Shown in pieces: positions 9,642 to 18,294 of a stretch of DNA of 59,146 bases (position 1 is its first letter; every line of letters begins with the position of its first letter). This stretch comes from Actinomycetes bacterium (GTDB taxonomy: Bacteria > Actinomycetota > Aquicultoria > UBA3085 > Oleimmundimicrobiaceae): contig JAUWKI010000007.1 of assembly GCA_030614255.1 (NCBI GenBank), forward strand, positions 1 through 59,146, given 5' to 3'. A program made the translations under genes and the position numbers. The notes beneath the pieces are model-generated. The model saw nothing but the letters and a program-made list of their open reading frames with translations, did no database searches and was not told the DNA's origin.

Positions 9642-10685
9642 GTGAATGTAGCAATTCTTAATGGAGGGGGAGATTGTCCAGGTTTAAATGCTGTAACTCG
9701 TGCCGTGACCAGAGTTTGCATTCATGAGTACGGCTACAAGGTAATGGGAATTCGAAATGGTTGGCGTGGTCTGCTTGAAGCTGATGTTTTTCCTCTTGAT
9801 TTAAATGCGGTTAGCGACATCCTTATACGGGGCGGTACAATTCTTGGAACTAGCAGGACCAATCCATTTAAGAAAGAAGGAGGACCTGAGCGCGTTATTG
9901 CGAATATGCGCGATTTAGGCATCGATGTTGTTGTCGCCGTGGGAGGCGATGATACCCTCGGTGTTGCCAGCCGACTATATAAAGAATATGGAATTCACAC
10001 AGTTGGTGTTCCCAAAACCATCGACAACGATCTCTCGGGAACTGATTATACCTTTGGTTTTGATACAGCTGTTCAAATTGCTACTGAAGCTATAGATCGT
10101 CTTCATACCACCGCTGAATCTCATAGTCGGGTGATGGTGGTGGAAGTAATGGGCCGAACTGCCGGGTGGATAGCGGTAATGTCCGGAATTGCCGGTGGTG
10201 CTGATGCGATTCTTACCCCTGAGGTTCCGGTAACCGTGGAAGAGATTTGTGATTTTGTCAATCAGCGGACTGCCAGGGGAAAAAATTTCTCTATCGTTGT
10301 AGTGAGTGAGGGAGCCAAACTTATTCGGAAAGCAGGGGAGGAGAAAGTAGTTATTGCCTCTAAGGAGGTTGACGAATTTGGTCATGTTCGACTTGGTGGC
10401 GTCGGAGATGCTCTTGGCAAGGCGATTGAGAAGATTACCGGTCATGAAACCAGAGTGACCGTTCTTGGTCATATTCAAAGAGGAGGTACACCGACTTCCA
10501 GAGACCGCATCCTTGCGACTCGCTTTGGAGTGAAGGCTGCGGAGATGGTTAAAGCGTCTCAATGGGGAATGATGGCGGCGCTTAAAGGAGATGATATTGA
10601 AGCAGTTTCTTTGAGTGAGGCCGTAAGAGAAAACAAAACGGTTCCCCGAAAATTATACGATACAGCACATATATTTTTTGGTTAA
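9642..10685 (+). CDS. pfp: 6-phosphofructokinase, probably pyrophosphate-dependent
   Basis: This 347-residue protein of the PFK-A superfamily phosphorylates fructose 6-phosphate. Landmarks are NGGGDCPGLNAV, GTSRTNP, PKTIDNDL, EVMGRTAGWIA and LGHIQRGGTPTSRD. At the donor site the sequence is GGDDT (Asp104) and PKTIDND (Lys125). Asp in place of the ATP-type Gly, together with Lys, is the recognised pattern of PPi-dependent enzymes such as the Amycolatopsis one. The reaction would then be reversible and serve both glycolysis and gluconeogenesis. GTG start after GAGGAGG. It is followed nine bases later by fba. Donor specificity is inferred from these residues, not measured. Confidence 0.85.
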   Translation: MNVAILNGGGDCPGLNAVTRAVTRVCIHEYGYKVMGIRNGWRGLLEADVFPLDLNAVSDILIRGGTILGTSRTNPFKKEGGPERVIANMRDLGIDVVVAVGGDDTLGVASRLYKEYGIHTVGVPKTIDNDLSGTDYTFGFDTAVQIATEAIDRLHTTAESHSRVMVVEVMGRTAGWIAVMSGIAGGADAILTPEVPVTVEEICDFVNQRTARGKNFSIVVVSEGAKLIRKAGEEKVVIASKEVDEFGHVRLGGVGDALGKAIEKITGHETRVTVLGHIQRGGTPTSRDRILATRFGVKAAEMVKASQWGMMAALKGDDIEAVSLSEAVRENKTVPRKLYDTAHIFFG

Positions 10686-10694
10686 GGAGGAAAT

Positions 10695-11546
10695 ATGTTT
10701 GTTACGATGAAAGAACAGCTTAAAAAGGCGGAAGAAGGAAAGTATGCGGTTGGTATGTTTAATGTAATGACCGTTGAGATGTTGCAGGCTGTTATTGACG
10801 CAGCCGAGGAAACACGTTCACCTGTTATTGTTGGGACTTCGGAGGGTATGGCCAAATATATAGGTATGCGTAATATTGAGGCCATGGTTCGCATTGCTGC
10901 CGAATCCACGGATATACCAATTTCTCTTCATCTCGATCATGGAAAAGATATAGAAACCATAAAAGATGCCGTGGAAGTTGGTTATAGTTCAGTAATGATT
11001 GATGGCTCAAAGCATCCATTGGAGGAGAATATAGCAATTACTTGTGAGGGGGTTGCTATCGCTTCATCAAAAGGGGTTACCGTTGAAGGAGAGTTGGGCC
11101 GCATAGTTGGAACTGAGGACACAGTCTTTGTAACAGAGCGGGAAAAATCTATGACCATACCAGATGAGGCAGAACGGTTTACAAATGAGACGGGGGTAGA
11201 CTGTTTAGCTGTGTCGATAGGGAATGCCCATGGACTCTACAAAGGGGAACCCAAATTGGATTTTGATCGTCTTCGCGCCATTAAGTCAAGAGTAAACGTG
11301 CCTCTCGTGTTGCATGGGGCTTCCGGCATTCCCGATGATGCTGTTCAGGAAGCTATTACTATTGGCATTAGGAAAATTAATATAGCTACCGATTTGCAAG
11401 TGGCATTCACAGTTCGAGTAAGGGCAATTTTAAAAGATGATTCAAAGATCTATGACCCGCGCAAGATTCTTGGGCCCGCCAAAGAGGATATAAAATCCGT
11501 TGTTAAAAACAAAATGAATCTTTTTATGTCAGCAGGCAAAGCTTAA
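10695..11546 (+). CDS. fba: Class II fructose-1,6-bisphosphate aldolase
   Basis: This 283-residue zinc aldolase interconverts fructose bisphosphate and the triose phosphates. SLHLDHGKDIE (zinc His and catalytic Asp region), SVMIDGSKHPLEENI, VEGELGRIVGTED, GNAHGLYKG and VLHGASGIPDD match the FbaA/GatY family. GGAGG stands just before the ATG. It is directly downstream of the PPi-type pfk, so the two genes handle consecutive steps. A relative acting on tagatose bisphosphate is a remote alternative. A strong terminator follows. Confidence 0.92.
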   Translation: MFVTMKEQLKKAEEGKYAVGMFNVMTVEMLQAVIDAAEETRSPVIVGTSEGMAKYIGMRNIEAMVRIAAESTDIPISLHLDHGKDIETIKDAVEVGYSSVMIDGSKHPLEENIAITCEGVAIASSKGVTVEGELGRIVGTEDTVFVTEREKSMTIPDEAERFTNETGVDCLAVSIGNAHGLYKGEPKLDFDRLRAIKSRVNVPLVLHGASGIPDDAVQEAITIGIRKINIATDLQVAFTVRVRAILKDDSKIYDPRKILGPAKEDIKSVVKNKMNLFMSAGKA

Positions 11547-11590
11547 AAACACTTGGTTGTTTATTTTAAATACGATTTGCTAATTAAGAA

Positions 11591-11619
11591 AAAAAATCAG
11601 CTGGAAAGCTGATTTTTTT
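11591..11619 (+). terminator. Intrinsic terminator after fba
   Basis: ATCAGCT-GGAA-AGCTGAT stem flanked by an A run and followed by TTTTTTT. Confidence 0.85.
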
Positions 11620-11935
11620 ATGGAGAGGTAATTACTTGTTACTAACCATAAACTAAGAAAGTTCATGGTTATGAGTTTATAGTTCATCGACAAAAACAAC
11701 GAACTGATTTTCTGGTGAGTCTGCCTACCGCCGTGCCTACCGTCAGGCAGGGCAGGCAGGCCGTTTTTATATTTTCATTTTTATTTCTTAATTTAAAGGG
11801 GCTAAGGGCTGGAGGCTGGTAGCAGTTTGCTTTTTTACCATGAACCGAATTTTTGGTGCCGAAGGTGGGCCTGCCCGCCGGAGATTTTAGTGAAGAATTA
11901 GTCTGCTACCCACTATCAACTATCCATTAAGTTTT
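11620..11935 (+). repeat. Repeat-bearing gap with a partial tRNA-Leu copy
   Basis: This gap holds a CTGCCTACCGCCG...GGCAGGCAGG palindrome (11721-11760). It also has an exact 20-base copy (11850-11869) of the DNA covering the 3' end of the neighbouring tRNA-Leu (11932-11951), followed by a CCTGCCCGCCGG repeat fragment. No open reading frame of note. Confidence 0.7.
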
Positions 11936-12021
<86 letters not shown>

Positions 12022-12202
12022 AAGATTTTTACCACGTTGAACATTATAGATTACCCCTCTAGGACGGTCAACCACCAAGAAATGAACTGTTTCTGGTTAG
12101 GATTTAAAATTGAGCATCTTTAATAATTACATTGTTAATTGGTCGACAATGTAATCAAGGGTTTAACCCTTGATATATCTGGGTTTTATATAAATAAGTA
12201 TT

Positions 12203-12211
12203 TGTTATAAT
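12203..12211 (+). promoter_or_regulatory. Extended -10 promoter before the GGDEF gene
   Basis: TGTTATAAT is a perfect extended -10 element (TG-N-TATAAT) about 60-80 bases before the possible starts of the downstream gene. No good -35 element is seen. The rest of 12022-12272 holds nothing else recognisable. Confidence 0.45.
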
Positions 12212-12272
12212 GTTCGATTATCACCTTGATACTTTTAAGCGTGATAAAATAAGAATAGTAAAACAGAAATAA

Positions 12273-13845
12273 GTGAGGAATTTTTATTTTGAGATGATGA
12301 ACCGAGAAAACGGTGAGATAAAAAAAGAAAAGGCGCATATTGATAAAGGTAGGACCACTTTACCTCTTATTCTTATATGGAGATTGGCTCTTATCATATT
12401 TTTTGCTGAGCTCTTAATTATGGTTTTATTGGTTTGGGCTCCCCCATTACCTCAATACATTTGGCCAATTTTTGATGCGGTTTTGCTCACTCTTTTGGTT
12501 ATCCCGGGACTTTACATCCTAATTTATCGTCCTATGGTTAAAGAGATTATCGAGCGTAGGCAGACTGAGAAGGAGCTTTTTAAATCTAACGCTAAACTAG
12601 AGGTTGTTTTCCAAAGTTCTGGTGTGGGTATTAGGGCCATAGATTTAGATTTTGGAATTATCGACCAGAACAGAGAGATGGATTTGCTGTCTGGAAAAGG
12701 ATAAGGCGATTGGACGGAAATGCTTTGAGAGCTTCCGTGACCCACGATGTGGCACGGATGAGTGCACCCTTAAACAAATTCTATCGGGAAAAGAGCGTGT
12801 TGAAATTGAGGCGGAGAGACATACTGAGAATGGAAAGGATGTTCCTGTAAGTCTCATAGCTACACCTCTTAGAGATAAGGGAGGAAAAATTGTAGGTGTG
12901 ATAGAGAGCTTCCGAGATGTCACAAAGTTTAAGCAGATTGAAGAAGAACTACGGATAAGCGAGAAACAGGCAAAAGCACAATACAAAGGGATTCCAGTAC
13001 CGACATATACTTGGCAGAAGGTCGGTAATGACTTTATTTTAATAGATTATAATTATGCTGCAGAAAGAATAACCAAGGGACAAGTTTCTAACTTTCTTGG
13101 AATTAAGCTTAGCGAAGCGTATAAAGTTCAGCCAAAGATAATAGATGACATGTGGGAGTGCTTAAATAAGAAAACCATAGTAAGGGCTGAGATGCCTTAC
13201 GAAATTGGGATTGCTGGCAAAGGGAAAGTTTTCAATATCCACTATTCGTTTGCGCCACCCGACCTCGTTCTGGTCCATACCGAAGATATAACTGAGCGTA
13301 AGAAAGCGGAGGAGAAAAAAGAATGGCTTACGAAAAAACTGAAACGTCAGGCTCAAATAGATGGATTAACCAAAGTTTTAAATCGCCAACATTTAGACGG
13401 CGAACTTAAATTAGAAATTCAGAGAGCGAGAAGATACAATAGATCACTTTCGTTAATAATGCTTGATATCGACCATTTTAAAAAGGTTAATGATAGTTGT
13501 GGTCACCGAACCGGAGACCAGGTTTTAAAGAGAATAGCTAAAAACATAAAGGATATTATCCGTACAACTGATTTTGTTGGAAGGTACGGTGGCGAGGAGT
13601 TTCTTGTAGTGTGCCCGGAGACAGTTTTAAATGAAGCTCTAAATCTTGCCAAGCGTATGCAAGAGAAAATCAGAAAGTTGCAGGTGACGGATAGGGAGGG
13701 CTTAGCGGTGAAAGTTACCGCAAGTTTTGGGGTCGGACAGTTTTCTGAGCCGGAAAACTTTGATAAATTGGTAATAAAAGTGGACGATGCTCTTTACAAA
13801 GCAAAGAATACAGGGCGAAATCGAATTTGTAGTGCGGAAGATTAA
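12273..13845 (+). pseudogene. Frameshifted membrane PAS-GGDEF diguanylate cyclase
   Basis: Two overlapping frames together make one protein. The first (12273-12704) gives two membrane segments (around residues 30-52 and 60-80) and the start of a PAS domain, ending DLLSGKG-stop. The second, shifted by +1, continues naturally with DKAIGRKCFESFRD, finishes that PAS domain, adds a second PAS domain ending VLVHTEDITERKK, and closes with a GGDEF domain whose active site reads GGEEF. Skipping one base near 12691-12701 (CTGGAAAAGGA) restores a continuous product making cyclic di-GMP. This may be a real inactivating mutation, a strain variant or a sequencing error. The start is GTG 12273 or, more likely, ATG 12294. 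No cognate effector is nearby. Confidence 0.8.
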
Positions 13846-13984
13846 ACTTCTTTTCTGAGTATTCGCTAATCTCCAAACTGCTTTTTGTGGAATCTAAACT
13901 TTGCATAACACAGATTTTTAGGCATTTTCATCTTCAAATGGTATACACATGACTCCAATAAACCATCAATGATAGTTTTTGTTG

Positions 13985-15313
13985 TTACAAAATTGGCAGA
14001 TATTTTTCTTTTTCGTATGGTGTAACTCTGGCTCTATACTCATTCCACTCAAGTTTTTTGTTCTTAATGAACCACCCGAATACCTGGTCGCCCAGAGCTT
14101 TTCTAACCAGCTCGCTCTTTTCCATCTCTTTAGTTGCTTCGTAAAGGTCTTCGGGGAGCGACCCTATACCGATTTTTGTTCTTTCTTCTTCTGTCAACTC
14201 ATAGATGTTGTTGGTTACCGGTTCCGGTAGTTCATATCCTTTTTCAATTCCCTCAAGGCCCGCGGCGAGCATTACCGAAAAGGTCAGATAAGGATTGCAG
14301 GCAGGATCGGGTGATCTTAACTCAAGTCTGGTCGCTTCTTCTTTGCCTGGTTTATACATCGGAACCCTTACGAGCGCTGAGCGGTTACTGTGTGCCCAGC
14401 ATATATATACCGGTGCTTCAAAACCAGACACTAACCGTTTGTAGGAGTTTACCCACTGATTGGTTATGGCGCAAATTTCTCTTGCGTGTTTAAGCAAGCC
14501 GGCGATATAAGCTTTAGCGGTATCTGAGAGATGATGTTTGTCACTTGGGTCATGAAAAGCGTTTCTACCGTCCTTAAAGAGCGATTGGTGGGTGTGCATG
14601 CCGCTCCCGGCCTCACTATATAATGGTTTAGGCATAAATGTTGCGTAAACGTCATGTAATTGAGCCACTTCTTTTACGACTAGTCTGTATGTCATAACGT
14701 TATCGGCCATTTTTAATGCTTCTTCGTATCGCAAGTCTATTTCGTGTTGGCTTGGGCCGACTTCATGGTGGCTGTACTCGACCTGTATCCCAAACTTCTC
14801 AAGAGTGAGGACGGTATCTCTTCGCAAGTCAACAGCAATATCAAGAGGTGTCATGTCGAAGTAAGTCCCTCTGTCTAAGACTTCCGTCTCTTCGGCATTT
14901 TTAAAGTAATAGTATTCAAGTTCGGGACCAAGATAAAAAGCGTAACCCATATCGGCCGCTCTCTTAAGATTTCTTTTTAGAACGTATCGAGGGTCACACT
15001 CGTAGTAAGAGCCATCTGGGTTTGTGATATCACAGAACATTGTCGCAACGAGTTGTCCGTTTGAACGCCAGGGAAGAATTTGAAGTGTGGATGGGTCGGG
15101 CATTGCTATCATGTCGCTCTCTTGGATTCTTGCAAATCCCTGGATAGAAGAGCCGTCGAAACCCATTCCTTCGGTCATTGCTTTATTCAGCTCTTCAACG
15201 GTTATGGCAAAACTTTTTAAGAAACCCAAAACATCTGTAAACCAGAGATGTATGAATTTGATTTTCTTATCTTTAATTTTTTTGATTACATCTTCCCTTA
15301 ATTTATCAGACAT
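13985..15313 (-). CDS. glnA: Glutamine synthetase, type I-alpha
   Basis: This enzyme makes glutamine from glutamate, ammonia and ATP as a cytoplasmic dodecamer. GFDGSSIQGF, GPELEYYYF, VEYSHHEVGPSQHE, GSGMHTHQSLF and RLVSGFEAPVYICW are family landmarks. The frame opens at 15334, but GGAGGG six bases before the ATG at 15313 marks the start, giving 442 residues. That length, without the extra segment of the longer I-beta enzymes, places it in the I-alpha group of Bacillus and Clostridia, which is generally not controlled by adenylylation. It is transcribed divergently from an NrpR-type repressor gene, and the intervening DNA carries shared operator-like sequence. Confidence 0.95.
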   Translation of the reverse strand: MSDKLREDVIKKIKDKKIKFIHLWFTDVLGFLKSFAITVEELNKAMTEGMGFDGSSIQGFARIQESDMIAMPDPSTLQILPWRSNGQLVATMFCDITNPDGSYYECDPRYVLKRNLKRAADMGYAFYLGPELEYYYFKNAEETEVLDRGTYFDMTPLDIAVDLRRDTVLTLEKFGIQVEYSHHEVGPSQHEIDLRYEEALKMADNVMTYRLVVKEVAQLHDVYATFMPKPLYSEAGSGMHTHQSLFKDGRNAFHDPSDKHHLSDTAKAYIAGLLKHAREICAITNQWVNSYKRLVSGFEAPVYICWAHSNRSALVRVPMYKPGKEEATRLELRSPDPACNPYLTFSVMLAAGLEGIEKGYELPEPVTNNIYELTEEERTKIGIGSLPEDLYEATKEMEKSELVRKALGDQVFGWFIKNKKLEWNEYRARVTPYEKEKYLPIL

Positions 15314-15347
15314 AGTTCCCTCCATTTTTGGCATATCGGTTATACAA

Positions 15348-15376
15348 ATTCTAAACTACCTTGATTTTATCGGCAA
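15348..15376 (-). promoter_or_regulatory. glnA promoter with operator-like TATCGGT at the start point
   Basis: On the minus strand TTGCCG (15376-15371) is followed after 17 bases by TAGAAT (15353-15348). Transcription would begin near 15341. The heptamer TATCGGT (plus-strand 15334-15340, within GCATATCGGTTATAC) lies there and recurs in the nrpR operator. Confidence 0.55.
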
Positions 15377-15398
15377 GTTAAAAATGTTTAAATTTTTT

Positions 15399-15427
15399 TT
15401 GACAATTTTAGTGAGTTTTGATAGGTT
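15399..15427 (+). promoter_or_regulatory. nrpR promoter
   Basis: TTGACA (15399-15404), a 17-base spacer and TAGGTT (15422-15427). The -10 element is covered by the palindromic operator at 15424-15444, so autorepression is likely. Confidence 0.6.
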
Positions 15428-15444
15428 ATCGGTAACCGATTACC
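15424..15444 (+). promoter_or_regulatory. Predicted NrpR operator
   Basis: This 21-base palindrome reads GGTTATCGGT-A-ACCGATTACC. The arms pair at nine of ten positions. It can also be seen as two overlapping inverted repeats, GGTTA-N4-TAACC (15424-15437) and CGGTAA-N4-TTACCG (15430-15445). It overlaps the -10 element and start point of the adjacent repressor gene. Assignment to NrpR is by position. Confidence 0.65.
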
Positions 15445-15456
15445 GTAGGAGACAAG

Positions 15457-16443
15457 ATGGATAGAGATGTTGAAAGAAAAATTATTAGTATCTTAAAGAT
15501 TTTAAGTAAAGAAACGGGACCACTTGGTGCTAGCATTATTTCGAGGCGTCTTAAAGATTTTGGCATTGACCTTTCTGAACGGGCGGTTAGATATCATCTT
15601 AAGATAATGGATGAAAGGGGTCTTACTAAAGGGCTTGGCAAAGAGGGGCGACTGATTACAGAAAAAGGGATAGAGGAACTCAATAATGCGTTAGTTTCAG
15701 ATAAGGTTGGTTTAGTGAGCGCTAAGATTGATACTCTTTCTTATCTTAGTTCGCTTGATCTTGAAAACAGAAAAGGCACAATTATCATGAACATTTCTTT
15801 GTTGGATGAAAGTGATTTCAAGAAAGCTCTTAAGATAATGAAGGATATCTTCAAAACCAAACTTTGTATGAGCGACTTAGTGGCCGTAGCATACGGAAAG
15901 GAAAAGTTAGGTGAGGTCGAGATTCCTTCCGGTAAGGTAGGTTTTGGAACGATTTGCAGCATTACTTTAAATGGAGTCTTGGTCAAAGCCGGCGTTCCCG
16001 TCGATTCGAAATTTGGGGCCATCCTTCAAATGAAAGATTTCCGACCACATCGATTTACCGAGCTTATTACATATGAAGGTTCTTCTCTGGACCCATTGGA
16101 AATTTTTATAAAGAGCCGAATGACCAGTGTGCGAGAGACGGCTTTAACTGGTAGCGGAAAGATATTAGCGGGTTTTCGGGAAGTTTCAGCAGTTGCTCTT
16201 GCAAAAGTTAATAAAATTGTGGATGAGTTAAAACAAATTGGGATTTACGGTGTTCTGGCAGTAGGGAGGCCGAGTCAGCCAATTTTAGAAATGGCAGTTG
16301 GAACTGATAGGGTGGGGATAGTAGTGAGTGGAGGTCTAAATCCCCTTGCAGCGCTTGAGGAAGTTGGCGTAGAGACTGGTAGCCAAGCAATGAGCACGAT
16401 GGTCGACTTTGAAAAACTAAAAAGTTTTTGGGATTTATTTTAA
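15457..16443 (+). CDS. nrpR: NrpR-type (DUF128) nitrogen regulator
   Basis: This 328-residue protein has an N-terminal winged helix (about residues 1-70, with ISRRLKDFGIDLSERAVRYHLKIMDERGLTKG in two adjoining pieces) followed by one NrpR regulatory domain (about 75-320), recognised by VGFGTICSITLNGVLVKAGVPV, SKFGAILQM, ITYEGSSLDPLEIF, REVSAVAL and VSGGLNPLAALEE. In methanogens NrpR represses glnA and nif genes and is released by 2-oxoglutarate under nitrogen limitation. Here it lies divergent from glnA and upstream of a glutamate-synthase-domain gene, matching that role. The single regulatory domain resembles the HTH-plus-one-domain version of Methanosarcina. AGGAG precedes the ATG. The family call is confident; effector and targets are inferred. 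Confidence 0.88.
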   Translation: MDRDVERKIISILKILSKETGPLGASIISRRLKDFGIDLSERAVRYHLKIMDERGLTKGLGKEGRLITEKGIEELNNALVSDKVGLVSAKIDTLSYLSSLDLENRKGTIIMNISLLDESDFKKALKIMKDIFKTKLCMSDLVAVAYGKEKLGEVEIPSGKVGFGTICSITLNGVLVKAGVPVDSKFGAILQMKDFRPHRFTELITYEGSSLDPLEIFIKSRMTSVRETALTGSGKILAGFREVSAVALAKVNKIVDELKQIGIYGVLAVGRPSQPILEMAVGTDRVGIVVSGGLNPLAALEEVGVETGSQAMSTMVDFEKLKSFWDLF

Positions 16444-16540
16444 CTGATTTACAATATAGCAGGAGGTGAAGTTCTAGGTAGTATATTTAAAAAATTATGT
16501 AAGATGATTTATTTAACTTTAATTAAAGGGAGGATTTTAA

Positions 16541-18130
16541 ATGAATTTACAGAGGCCAAATGCTAATGATGTAACTGAAACTTCAAATCGTTCTAAAAGT
16601 GTTGTGCCTGGCTCAGGTTTATGCACCCGTTGTATCGATGGATGCAAAGGTAATTGTGAGGTTTTTAAAGCATCTTTTCGCGGAAGAGAAGTTATTTACC
16701 CGGGGCCTTTTGGCGAAATTACTGCTGGAGGCGATAAAGACTATCCCATTGATTACTCCCATCTAAATATACAAGGTTATGCACTAGGAGCCAAAGGCCT
16801 TTCCGGAGGCGAGGAAGGAAGTCCTGATAATACCCTCTTTCCTATGGTAGACACGGAAACGGAATTTGGATATGAGAATAAAGTAAAGATGAGAGTACCC
16901 GTGTTTACAGGCGCTTTGGGCTCTACTGAGATTGCTCGGAAGAATTGGGAACACTTTGCAATCGGTGCTGCTATAAGTGGGATAACGCTAGTATGTGGCG
17001 AGAATGTATGCGGAATCGACCCTCAACTTGAAAGAGATAAGAACGGCAAGGTTACGAAGTCTCCCGATATGGAGAGAAGAATCGAACAATACCGTCGCTA
17101 TCACGAAGGATACGGTGATATCCTCGTTCAGTTAAACGTCGAAGATACTCGTCTCGGAGTTGCCGAATATGTAATCGATAAACTCGGCGTCGAAACGGTT
17201 GAGCTTAAGTGGGGACAGGGGGCAAAATGTATCGGTGGCGAGATTAAAGTAAATAGTCTTGAACGAGCTCTTGAATTACAAAAAAGAGGTTACTTAGTCA
17301 CTCCTGATCCTTCGCTTCCTGAGAATAAAGCTGCTTTTGAGGATGGTGCACTGAGACAGTTTGAGCGGCATTCCCGCCTCGGTTTTGTTGATGAAGAAAG
17401 TTTTATGAAGAAAGTTGAGAGGTTACGTTCTCTTGGAACAAAGCGGGTTACCTTAAAAACAGGCGCCTACCCAATGCGAGAGCTTGCCATGGCTATTAAG
17501 TGGGCATCTAAGGCAAAGATAGACCTTTTAACCATCGACGGTGCTCCAGGTGGTACGGGAATGAGTCCTTGGAGAATGATGGAAGAGTGGGGTGTCCCGA
17601 CATTCTATATACAGTGCATGACTCATGAGCTTTGCACCAAACTTGCTGAAAACGGAGAGTATGTACCGGATATTGCCATAGCCGGTGGGTTCAGCACCGA
17701 AGACCATATCTTTAAAGTGCTTGCTATGGGGTCACCTCATGTTAAAGCCGTTTGTATGGGTCGGGCGCTGATGATTCCTGGTTTTGTTGGGAAGAATATA
17801 GACGCATGGCTCAAAGAGGAAGTGCTTCCGAAAACCATATCTAAATTCGGCGCAACGAAAGAGGAAATCTTTGTCTGCTATGAGACTTTAAAGAAAAAAT
17901 ATGGCAAAGAGGTTAACGAGATACCTCTCGGAGCGATAGCGCTCTACACCTTCACAGATAAGTTAAAAGTTGGTTTGCAACAATTGATGGCCGGGAGCCG
18001 TAACTTTAATATATCTAGCATTTCACGAAGCGATCTTATGGCTTTGACTGAAGAGGCAGCTAAGGTCTCCGGCATTCCTTATGTGATGAATGCATATCGC
18101 GAAGAGGCAATGAGAATTATTGAAGGATAG
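16541..18130 (+). CDS. FMN-binding glutamate synthase-domain protein
   Basis: This 529-residue protein carries the FMN/2-oxoglutarate barrel of glutamate synthase: ITLVCGENVCGID, VQLNVEDTRLGVAEYVI, VELKWGQGAKCIGGEI, LLTIDGAPGGTGMSP, IAIAGGFSTEDHIFKVLAMG. An N-terminal cysteine set, C28-x2-C31-x3-C35-x3-C39, could bind an iron-sulfur cluster. There is no glutaminase domain, no NAD(P)H subunit alongside, and the usual cysteine cluster after the barrel is not evident. It could be the synthase subunit of a split, archaeal-type enzyme with partners elsewhere, or a ferredoxin- or ammonia-using variant. GGGAGG precedes the ATG. Its position after nrpR and glnA supports a nitrogen role. Confidence 0.82.
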   Translation: MNLQRPNANDVTETSNRSKSVVPGSGLCTRCIDGCKGNCEVFKASFRGREVIYPGPFGEITAGGDKDYPIDYSHLNIQGYALGAKGLSGGEEGSPDNTLFPMVDTETEFGYENKVKMRVPVFTGALGSTEIARKNWEHFAIGAAISGITLVCGENVCGIDPQLERDKNGKVTKSPDMERRIEQYRRYHEGYGDILVQLNVEDTRLGVAEYVIDKLGVETVELKWGQGAKCIGGEIKVNSLERALELQKRGYLVTPDPSLPENKAAFEDGALRQFERHSRLGFVDEESFMKKVERLRSLGTKRVTLKTGAYPMRELAMAIKWASKAKIDLLTIDGAPGGTGMSPWRMMEEWGVPTFYIQCMTHELCTKLAENGEYVPDIAIAGGFSTEDHIFKVLAMGSPHVKAVCMGRALMIPGFVGKNIDAWLKEEVLPKTISKFGATKEEIFVCYETLKKKYGKEVNEIPLGAIALYTFTDKLKVGLQQLMAGSRNFNISSISRSDLMALTEEAAKVSGIPYVMNAYREEAMRIIEG

Positions 18131-18158
18131 AAAACCGTTAAGCTTAAATAGACCCTTA

Positions 18159-18191
18159 AGGGCTGTTGGTATTCGCTAACAGCCCTTTTTT
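18159..18191 (+). terminator. Intrinsic terminator after the glutamate synthase gene
   Basis: AGGGCTGTT and AACAGCCCT arms with a ten-base loop, followed by TTTTTG. Confidence 0.85.
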
Positions 18192-18294
18192 GTTTGAATT
18201 AAATTTTCTTTTTGTATTTCTTTTGAAGTAAGATATTAGGATAAGAACTGGCGAGAGAGGGAAAGTGGCATTATAATTAAGTCGAGGTGAGTCG

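Noticed and set aside
9975-10562. Minus-strand open frame of 195 codons opposite pfk
   Set aside because: It lies entirely inside a well-conserved phosphofructokinase gene and its translation shows no domain.
12644-12704. Programmed frameshift in the GGDEF gene
   Set aside because: No slippery heptamer, stimulatory structure or Shine-Dalgarno-like element is evident; a mutation or sequencing error is simpler.
15431-15444. The nrpR-glnA palindrome as a GlnR or TnrA site
   Set aside because: GlnR/TnrA sites are TGTNAN7TNACA; this palindrome lacks that pattern, and the adjacent regulator is of another family.
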